A stretch of 30,632 nucleotides of DNA, from positions 1 to 30,632 of the IMG/VR virus record IMGVR_UViG_3300038682_000182; one strand, given 5' to 3'. This DNA comes from a virus. Position 1 is the first letter of the stretch; each line of letters begins with the position of its first letter. Both the position numbers and the translations under genes were made by a program. Below the pieces are notes generated by a model. It was given only the letters and a program-made list of their open reading frames with translations. It searched no databases and was not told the origin of the DNA. Below, piece by piece: positions 13,851 through 18,420 of this stretch.

Positions 13851-14087
13851 ATGGGCAAGGAAAATAGAGATCCGGTCAGTCACTACATGCGCGGTGGCGT
13901 CGAGTGTATCGACGTCATGAAAGCAATCAGCACACAAGAGGAATTCCGGGGGTATCTGAAGCTCACGGCGATCAAGTATTTGCACCGCCTAGGCGAAAAA
14001 GATGCACCGGCCAGGGAGGTAAAGAAGTGCCTAGACTACGTGACGTGGCTACTGGCCGAGTATCGGCATGGGGATTCGGATGCCTAA
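13851..14087 (+). CDS. DUF3310-like protein
   Basis: A 78-residue protein matching the DUF3310 pattern of many phages: DPVSHYMRGGVECIDVMKAI at the N-terminus (HYxxGGxECID) and a helical LTAIKYLHRLGEKD...EVKKCLDYVTWLL at the C-terminus. The exact function is unknown; in some phages the domain is fused or adjacent to nucleotide-metabolism proteins. Its ATG directly follows the preceding stop, so translation is coupled and no separate promoter is expected. Confidence 0.8.
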   Translation: MGKENRDPVSHYMRGGVECIDVMKAISTQEEFRGYLKLTAIKYLHRLGEKDAPAREVKKCLDYVTWLLAEYRHGDSDA

Positions 14088-14598
14088 GGTGTGCCCAGAC
14101 TGCGGCGCCCCATGGTTAGAAGGTATCACCCCTGCTAGTGCGGGGTGGTGTACTGCAGAGTGCGACCTAGTGGGCCCTAGCGCGCCAGTGTCGGCTGTTT
14201 GGAGTGGTATTCTATGGGTCCCAAGCGGGGCACTAGGCAATAGCGACAGGAACAGATATTACCCTAGCATATGTCCCAGTCTCGTACCTGCTGCTGTCAG
14301 CTCAGCTGTGGCACAAGGCCCGGGCTGGGTGGACGTTATGGGCGAGCATGTCTGTAAGCGGGTCTGGTGGGTCTCCAAGCATTCCGTTGACAGTCCTCCA
14401 GGCTCTGCCAGATCAGCGATGGACCGCGCACCTGGCCACCCCATTAAATCGATTATACCGGTAGTAGTTGCCGGTGAGTATAACCCGATGAGTCTTAGGT
14501 ATGACAAGGCCGCCTACGACCTGCGCTTCGTAGATGGTAGTGATATTTCTTTTGAGAGGGTGCACTTGGCTGTTGACAGCGATGGTGGGAACCCCTAA
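14080..14598 (+). CDS. Hypothetical protein with N-terminal zinc ribbon
   Basis: A 172-residue frame. ATG 14080 overlaps the stop of the DUF3310 gene (ATGCCTAA). It opens with VCPDCGAPWLEG...GWCTAECDL, four cysteines that could bind zinc. The long middle part is Ser/Pro/Val-rich without recognised domain. The last 30 residues overlap the promoter of the next gene (14573-14601). Function unknown. Confidence 0.6.
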   Translation: MPKVCPDCGAPWLEGITPASAGWCTAECDLVGPSAPVSAVWSGILWVPSGALGNSDRNRYYPSICPSLVPAAVSSAVAQGPGWVDVMGEHVCKRVWWVSKHSVDSPPGSARSAMDRAPGHPIKSIIPVVVAGEYNPMSLRYDKAAYDLRFVDGSDISFERVHLAVDSDGGNP

Positions 14599-14601
14599 AG
14601 T
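14573..14601 (+). promoter_or_regulatory. Leaderless promoter, second of three
   Basis: TTGACA (14573-14578), 17-base spacer, TAAAGT (14596-14601), then six bases (CTAAGT) to ATG 14608. The -35 to ATG distance is 35. It lies inside the end of the preceding gene, so its position is constrained by both functions. Confidence 0.65.
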
Positions 14602-14607
14602 CTAAGT

Positions 14608-14775
14608 ATGGAAAGCAAGGAAATGAAATCAATAAACGATTACGCAGAGATGACCCGCGAGTTTCGCAAAGCTGTGCGGTTGCCTGGTGTTAAGGTGACC
14701 AAGGCATCTTCGGTCAGTGTGCTTGAGGCTGCTATTGATGCGGATGTCTGGGCGCTTATTAGAGGAGAGGCGTAG
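14608..14775 (+). CDS. Small hypothetical protein with leaderless start
   Basis: A 55-residue frame (MESKEMKSINDYAEMTREFR...) ending in WALIRGEA. It follows the promoter above so closely that the transcript would begin at the ATG. The first codons (ATGGAAAGCAAGGAA) resemble those of the other leaderless genes (ATGGAAAAC). Helical, with a basic central part. Function unknown. The next gene starts two bases after its stop. Confidence 0.65.
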   Translation: MESKEMKSINDYAEMTREFRKAVRLPGVKVTKASSVSVLEAAIDADVWALIRGEA

Positions 14776-14777
14776 TT

Positions 14778-14978
14778 ATGACTGCCAAGACGTGCTCTGA
14801 CTGTCGGTTCTGGGAAGACCTGCACTTTCGTACCAATGAGTGCCATCGGAGGTCTCCACAGTTTACTGGCGCACATAGCAATTCTGGGTGGCCCACGACC
14901 TGCGCGAACGACTGGTGCGGTGAGTTCCAGCCCAAGGCCGAGGAGAAGCCAGGTAGGGCGATTTATCGTGAGTATTAG
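14778..14978 (+). CDS. Small zinc-finger-like phage protein
   Basis: A 66-residue protein with a recurrent phage pattern: TCSDCRFWE at the N-terminus, a single Cys (NECHRRSP) in the middle, and WPTTCANDWCGEFQP near the end. Five to six cysteines are suitably placed for one zinc. Function unknown. It begins two bases after the previous stop, with AGAGGAGAGG upstream inside that gene serving as a ribosome site. Confidence 0.75.
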   Translation: MTAKTCSDCRFWEDLHFRTNECHRRSPQFTGAHSNSGWPTTCANDWCGEFQPKAEEKPGRAIYREY

Positions 14979-14989
14979 TCGATTACACA

Positions 14990-15017
14990 TTGACACCATG
15001 GCTGAATGCTGTACTGT
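14990..15017 (+). promoter_or_regulatory. Leaderless promoter, third of three
   Basis: TTGACA (14990-14995), 16-base spacer, TACTGT (15012-15017), then six bases (ATAGAT) to ATG 15024. The -10 is weak (three of six), but the -35 is perfect and the 34-base distance to the ATG repeats the pattern of the other units. Confidence 0.55.
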
Positions 15018-15023
15018 ATAGAT

Positions 15024-15206
15024 ATGGTCATCAAGCAAAGCATCTACTCTAAGCGTCGTCCCTACCAGTTTGGCGATGCAACCAGGAGGTTCATTGAGGC
15101 TAACCCGGTCACTGAGAGTCGAGGTCGGGTGCCTTGGTGCACTCCGGCTGAGGACCTGGGGCAGTGGCCCAGTGAGGGTGATTCGGTGGGGACCAAGGTT
15201 CTTTAG
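15024..15206 (+). CDS. Small hypothetical protein with leaderless start
   Basis: A 60-residue frame from ATG 15024 (MVIKQSIYSKRRPYQFGDATRR...). The ATG is at the predicted transcription start of the promoter at 14990-15017, so earlier in-frame starts would not be on this transcript. The protein is basic at the N-terminus with Trp and Pro in the second half (RVPWCTPAEDLGQWP). Unknown function. It is the last gene before the long untranslated region. Confidence 0.55.
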   Translation: MVIKQSIYSKRRPYQFGDATRRFIEANPVTESRGRVPWCTPAEDLGQWPSEGDSVGTKVL

Positions 15207-15225
15207 TGGGTGTGACTGCTTGTTC

Positions 15226-15244
15226 ACAGTACCCCCGGTACTGT
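15226..15244 (+). terminator. Perfect 8-bp hairpin after the small-gene cluster
   Basis: ACAGTACC and GGTACTGT flank a CCC loop, a perfect 8-bp stem 20 bases after the stop of the last small gene. There is no U-run, so it may be a transcript 3' end or stabiliser rather than a true intrinsic terminator. It could equally be a protein-binding dyad. Confidence 0.4.
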
Positions 15245-15800
15245 AGTGGGGTATGAGGGTATAGGAGGCTATTAGCTAAACCACAACCCCGCCCAAACCC
15301 ATAAGCCCAGCTGATACCTAACCCAGCAATCCCAGCCCAATACTCAACCAAGGAGTCTATAACCAACCTATCGAGCCAACATACCACCAGAGGGCCCAAA
15401 ACAGGCCCCTAAGAGCCGCAACACCGAGTGGAGTACCCTGGACTAACACCAGGTCCAACGGGGCTCACAGGGGCAGAGAGAGGGCCTCTCAGGGTGAGGG
15501 TCAAAGACAACACCGGGGGCTCTAGACTGGGGTCAGTTCCCCCCTAAGTTTTCCCCGGAAGTGGCGCCCAACTCACGCTAAGGGTAGAGAATTTTTGAGT
15601 TTTACCCTAGACCAACCACTGGGCATCCCGACTCCTCCAAGCAAGACCTCCCGCAAGCCAAGCTCCAGGCCAAATCCGGGCCTTCCCAATATTTTTATAG
15701 AGATACGCCACGGTACAGGCACTTACGGCGCACTCTGTAGCGCACAGGAACCACTAACCCGGCGGACTTCCTACCTTTTCAGCCTAGCACGCTCCTCATA
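15245..15800. other. Untranslated A/C-rich region
   Basis: About 550 bases with no supported gene. The stretch 15270-15420 is strongly A and C rich on the plus strand and poor in G and T, unlike any coding part of the window. A hairpin with an 8-bp stem (CTAAGGGTA with TACCCTAG, one bulge) spans about 15577-15610, and TAGCACGC is present twice near 15784 and 15799. Frames present here start with TTG, lack ribosome sites and have biased composition. Confidence 0.6.
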
Positions 15801-15940
15801 GCACGCCCTACAGAGCGAAGCGACAATACTCTCCCCTGCGCATAAGGGAGCGCAGCGACACATGCCAGGAGCCAAGCGCTAGCGCGGCAGCGATTATTAA
15901 CCTAGAGGCAACCTAGCTGACCGGCAAGTCCCATGCCAAC

Positions 15941-16012
15941 TATTTATAAGAACTCCGGCCCTAAAATATTTATATAATAATTACAGAGACATCAAAGATA
16001 CCTCAAAAATAG
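15941..16012. other. AT-rich patch, candidate DNA unwinding element
   Basis: The most AT-rich stretch seen in the window, including CTAAAATATTTATATAATAA, in an otherwise GC-rich genome. It lies directly between the GAGCGNAGCGA repeats and the strong rightward promoter, in the gap where gene orientation changes. This fits a duplex-opening site for replication, but AT-richness near a promoter can also have other causes. Confidence 0.4.
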
Positions 16013-16015
16013 TGC

Positions 16016-16043
16016 TTGACATCTTCGCTCAGTTTGGTATAAT
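16016..16043 (+). promoter_or_regulatory. Strong rightward sigma70 promoter with flanking dyad
   Basis: TTGACA (16016-16021) and TATAAT (16038-16043) with a 16-base spacer: both boxes are perfect. CGCTCA inside the spacer (16026-16031) and TGAGCG just after the -10 (16044-16049) form an inverted repeat around the -10 box, a good position for a repressor or activator site. It drives the 16.2-kb genes and, if read-through occurs, the late operon. Confidence 0.88.
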
Positions 16044-16200
16044 TGAGCGTAGCGAACCTAAAGGTCCTCTACTCCGTGTTACTACCGCGCTTCGCTTGGT
16101 CTCCTCAGTGAACTTGCAGTTCAGTTCGGAGGGTGTGTTGATTAGTTCTTGTTAGTCCAGGGCTTGGATACTGGGTATCGGGATAAGCGGAGGGGGATGT
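16044..16200 (+). other. Structured leader RNA of the rightward operon
   Basis: About 150 nt of untranslated leader. Positions 16082-16106 match the leftward leader in 21 of 25 bases. Downstream are a TGAACT-TGC-AGTTCA hairpin (16109-16123) and an enclosing CTCC/GGAG stem. TCCGTGTTACT at 16073-16083 is the reverse complement of a segment in the leftward leader RNA. The leader ends with GGAGGGGG before ATG 16201. Confidence 0.6.
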
Positions 16201-16548
16201 ATGAAAACCACGGCATCAGAAATCAAGGATAGCTTAGGCCTAGACCCGGACCGGAAGACCTCCGCACGCTACCTAGCCCTGGTTGAGAGTCACAGGCGCT
16301 CCACCGGGAAAGACCCGGGCCTGCGAAGGAGCGGCAGAACAACTGACATGCTCTGCGAAGCACTAGCGAAAGCAAAGGACGGCCACAGAGTCTCAGTCCG
16401 GGGCCACAGCCATCGCTATACACGGATACTAAGAACCGACCTGCTGAGGATGGCCGGAGAGCTCAATATAAGCTCAGACAAGTTTGTGGCCAAGCATGAA
16501 GACGCGGAGTTCGTGTTTGTAGACCATTATGACCCTAGGAGCGCATGA
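16201..16548 (+). CDS. Small P-loop-like phage protein
   Basis: A 115-residue protein. The central SGRTTDMLCEALAKAKDGHRVSV resembles phage proteins with a degenerate P-loop (GRTT in place of GKTT/GKST) followed by a helix and a strand. The C-terminal AEFVFVDHYDPR could be a Walker-B-like strand. It has an excellent ribosome site (GGAGGGGG). It is the first gene read from the strong rightward promoter. Whether it binds nucleotide is unproven. Confidence 0.6.
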   Translation: MKTTASEIKDSLGLDPDRKTSARYLALVESHRRSTGKDPGLRRSGRTTDMLCEALAKAKDGHRVSVRGHSHRYTRILRTDLLRMAGELNISSDKFVAKHEDAEFVFVDHYDPRSA

Positions 16549-16724
16549 TGGAGAAAAAAGACTCAGACGGCCCTGAGATTCGGGTCACCCTGAGAGGGGA
16601 CATCGTCTCCCTGGGCATTGGGGTAATCCCACTGGACTGCATTCTGACTGACACGATGACCCAATCCGAGATTGACGAGGCCATTGCCAAGATTAAGGCA
16701 GACCTCGACGCTCTAGACGAATAG
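16545..16724 (+). CDS. Small hypothetical protein
   Basis: A 59-residue frame starting ATGATG, overlapping the preceding stop by four bases (either ATG may be used). It has a beta-like first half (IRVTLRGDIVSLGIGVIPLD) and a helical acidic second half (SEIDEAIAKIKADLDALDE). It resembles small phage proteins of unknown role and is coupled to the P-loop-like gene. Confidence 0.65.
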   Translation: MMEKKDSDGPEIRVTLRGDIVSLGIGVIPLDCILTDTMTQSEIDEAIAKIKADLDALDE

Positions 16725-17027
16725 ATTAAGCCCACTGGCCAGGCCTCTGAATATGCTTTCTCTCGGCCTGTGGCAAATGTGAAGCAAAGCGGTTGGTCGC
16801 AAGGCAGAAGAAAGCTAGTATGCCCTCTGCGAGATGTCGGCCAAATGGCTTGGTAGTACCTCCAACCGGGGAACCCTCTATAAGCACCTAGGTAACAGGC
16901 TCCAAGGACACGGGCACCTGTCTAAAAAGGCCCCACCACATTTTACGGGACTGGGATTAAGTGCGGCAGGTCGCTCTCAGTTTAATTGGCAGATAACTCT
17001 TAATAACAGTTGCCACCCACATTTTCA
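16725..17027 (+). other. Untranslated region with several stem-loops
   Basis: About 300 bases between the small genes and the terminator/tRNA. I see a CAGGCC...GGCCTG stem (16740-16771), a nested structure TTGG-TCGCA...TGCGA...CCAA (about 16794-16843) and an AACT...AGTT hairpin near 16994-17010. A 68-codon frame at 16834 has no ribosome site. The region may be a structured RNA or antitermination zone; no known RNA family is recognised. Confidence 0.5.
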
Positions 17028-17120
17028 GCAAGGATGCTAGCCCACAGCGGGCTCCCTTGGACCTCGGCAGAGCATGCCTTGAGAGTCCCAGGAATGAGGG
17101 TGCAACTCCCTCTCCTTGCA
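17028..17120 (+). ncRNA. tRNA-like or attenuator RNA element
   Basis: GCAAGGA (17028-17034) is perfectly complementary to TCCTTGC (17113-17119), directly after a 5-bp T-arm-like hairpin (GAGGG-TGCAACT-CCCTC), giving a 93-nt shape like a class II tRNA with discriminator A and CC. The D and anticodon arms do not fold convincingly. The 3' strand also takes part in the terminator hairpin 17098-17123, so the two folds exclude each other. It may be a decayed tRNA or a regulatory switch. Confidence 0.35.
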
Positions 17121-17131
17121 CCTCCTTTTTT
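17098..17131 (+). terminator. Intrinsic terminator before the late operon
   Basis: GGGTGCAA (17098-17105) pairs with TTGCACCT (17116-17123) around a 10-base loop and is followed by CC and six Ts (17126-17131). This is a standard rho-independent layout. It lies between the strong rightward promoter and the packaging genes, so late expression needs read-through, antitermination or another promoter. Confidence 0.65.
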
Positions 17132-17209
17132 GCGGAGTGGGGAAGTCTGGTTATTCCCGCTGGTCTCATAAGCCAGAGGTCGCTGGTTCGAATCCAGCCT
17201 CCGCCTCCA
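17131..17209 (+). tRNA. tRNA with anticodon CAT, initiator (fMet)-like, CCA encoded
   Basis: A full cloverleaf: acceptor TGCGGAG/CTCCGCC with six pairs and a T-C mismatch at position 1:72, TG at 8-9, D stem GGGA/TCCC with CTGGT in the loop, anticodon stem CTGGT/GCCAG and loop CTCATAA, variable AGGTC, T arm GCTGG-TTCGAAT-CCAGC, discriminator T, then CCA. The unpaired 1:72 position, TGG start of the D arm, AG-CTGGT loop and AGGTC variable loop all recall bacterial initiator tRNA. The anticodon stem has two of the three hallmark G-C pairs. A CAU-reading Ile or elongator Met tRNA is the alternative. Its first base is the last T of the terminator. Confidence 0.88.
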
Positions 17210-17231
17210 ATCACTGAACGAGAAGGAACGC

Positions 17232-17681
17232 ATGTCAGAAGAAGAGAAGCCCAAGAAGAAGAGGCGCCTAGCTGGCAATCACCTCAGAGGCGACCGGAGA
17301 GGCATCGAGGAGAACGCTGCCGACTACTACAAAGAGTACCAGGACAGAGAGGTGCAGGTCCAGGATGTCTTTCTTCAATCTATGAAGATTGCCCAGGAGC
17401 TGCAAAGTCGAATAGAACGCGAGATGTTCAGTGGAATGCAGTACAAAGGCAAGGACGACCCATCCATGTCCCTATTTAACCCCGCGTTGAATAAATCCGC
17501 AGAGGGTCTAGGGAAGCTCGTCGCGCAGCTGCAGGGCATCCATTTACGGTTGCTCAAGGAGGGTGAGAAGCAGGCAAGAAACATGAGCCGGGAGGCGAAG
17601 GTGGAGCAGGCTGTTCGCTTTATCAAGAAACTCCCGGCTGCGGAGAAGGCGCGAATCAAAAAGGAGCTGGGATGGGGGTAG
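17232..17681 (+). CDS. Hypothetical protein, candidate small terminase
   Basis: A 149-residue basic, helical protein with GAAGGAA before the ATG. The N-terminus is Lys/Arg-rich (EEKPKKKRRLAGNH), the middle is helical (DVFLQSMKIAQELQSRIE), the C-terminus has coiled-coil character (AVRFIKKLPAAEKARIKKEL). It is the first protein gene of the packaging operon and could be the DNA-recognising small terminase subunit, but no HTH is obvious and the real one may be another nearby small gene. Confidence 0.5.
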   Translation: MSEEEKPKKKRRLAGNHLRGDRRGIEENAADYYKEYQDREVQVQDVFLQSMKIAQELQSRIEREMFSGMQYKGKDDPSMSLFNPALNKSAEGLGKLVAQLQGIHLRLLKEGEKQARNMSREAKVEQAVRFIKKLPAAEKARIKKELGWG

Positions 17682-18154
17682 CAAAGCTTCCACTGGACTT
17701 CTGTGTGTTCCGCGAGTTCGACCCAGAGACGGACTACAACTGTGTTCTCTCTGACTGGGCAAAGAGCTATCGATCCTCGCTATACGCAGGGCCCTGCCCT
17801 AACCACCTCTGGCACGAGCAGATGAAGAGCGTCCTTGATGGCGTTCTCGACCGTGGAGCCTACATCGTCATGGCGGTAGCGGACGATGACAGAGACCACA
17901 TCCTAGGCTGGGCATGCTTCGAGAGGAGCAAATGCGGCGTCTCAGTGGTCCACTACGTATTTGTGAAGGATGACTGGCGAGAAGAGTACGGGCTCGGCAG
18001 GACGCTCCTACAGCTCTGTGCGGATGGATTCTACATCTACACCTGCAGCACCAAGGACGGCAGCCGCATCTCGCAGGGTGGCAAGTTCGTCCCATCAATT
18101 ATCAAACGAAAGAACCTCGAGCCCATCTACGCCGAGGCAAGAAAGAACAAGTAA
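17672..18154 (+). CDS. GNAT-like acetyltransferase fold protein
   Basis: A 160-residue protein of a type commonly found just before phage terminases. YNCVLSDWAKSYRSSLYAG opens the domain, DHILGWACFER and SVVHYVFVKDDWREEYGLGRTLL match the GNAT beta4/beta5 strands and the acetyl-CoA pyrophosphate loop (here EYGLGRTLL, like RxxGxGxxL). The substrate is unknown; it may act on a virion or packaging protein. It overlaps the upstream gene and abuts the next one. Confidence 0.7.
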   Translation: MGVAKLPLDFCVFREFDPETDYNCVLSDWAKSYRSSLYAGPCPNHLWHEQMKSVLDGVLDRGAYIVMAVADDDRDHILGWACFERSKCGVSVVHYVFVKDDWREEYGLGRTLLQLCADGFYIYTCSTKDGSRISQGGKFVPSIIKRKNLEPIYAEARKNK

Positions 18155-18420
18155 TGGATTTGGTAGAACTTTCAGAGTCAAGCTTCATCACTCCGGTGAA
18201 GCTCAAAACAGAATCAGCGGCCAATCTTTGGAATCAGCGCATCATGGGCAGCACTCGGATGTTCGTCGACTTCGGGGGCGTCCCTAAGCTCATCCTCACC
18301 GACGGAGAGCTTAACATCCTGCGCTACATCCCGTACCACTGTGTGCGCGAGTTCAGCGTTTTGGGCCAAGGTAAGCTAAGCCTACCCCCTGAGCCGAAGA
18401 TGAGCAAGCGAGCTAAGTAA
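18154..18420 (+). CDS. Small hypothetical protein before terminase
   Basis: An 88-residue protein of unknown function with a beta-rich centre (MFVDFGGVPKLILTDGELNIL) and the conserved-looking YIPYHCVREFSVL. Start and stop each overlap the neighbours by one base (TAATG), a coupling typical of this packaging operon. A role in packaging is inferred only from position. Confidence 0.65.
   Translation: MDLVELSESSFITPVKLKTESAANLWNQRIMGSTRMFVDFGGVPKLILTDGELNILRYIPYHCVREFSVLGQGKLSLPPEPKMSKRAK

Larger units (their letters stand above)
15813..16057. repeat. Three GAGCGNAGCGA repeats, candidate iterons
   Basis: The motif GAGCG-N-AGCGA occurs at 15813-15825 (N = A), 15848-15860 (N = C) and 16045-16057 (N = T), all in the same orientation, the first two 35 bases apart. 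An inverted partial copy (TTCGCTCA) lies at 16024-16031. Together with the AT-rich patch between copies two and three this resembles a replication origin or a regulator-binding array. Confidence 0.5.

Noticed and set aside
14640-15227. 195-codon frame on the minus strand
   Set aside because: It runs antisense to three small plus-strand genes, one of which has a recognisable Cys pattern. It has no ribosome site, a biased amino acid composition and no promoter.
15109-15399. 96-codon minus-strand frame with hydrophobic N-terminal part
   Set aside because: It starts with TTG, is Trp/Gly/Leu-rich because of the strand skew in this region, and overlaps the 15024-15206 gene antisense. A real small membrane protein is not excluded but cannot be supported.
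15595-15801. 68-codon plus-strand frame in the non-coding region
   Set aside because: TTG start, no ribosome site and Pro/Ser/Thr-rich composition caused by the C/A bias.
16834-17040. 68-codon plus-strand frame
   Set aside because: No ribosome site, runs into the tRNA-like element and has no recognisable motif; treated as untranslated region.
16957-17278. Minus-strand frames opposite the tRNA region
   Set aside because: They contain the GWIRTSDLW-type peptide that is a known by-product of translating the antisense of tRNA genes.
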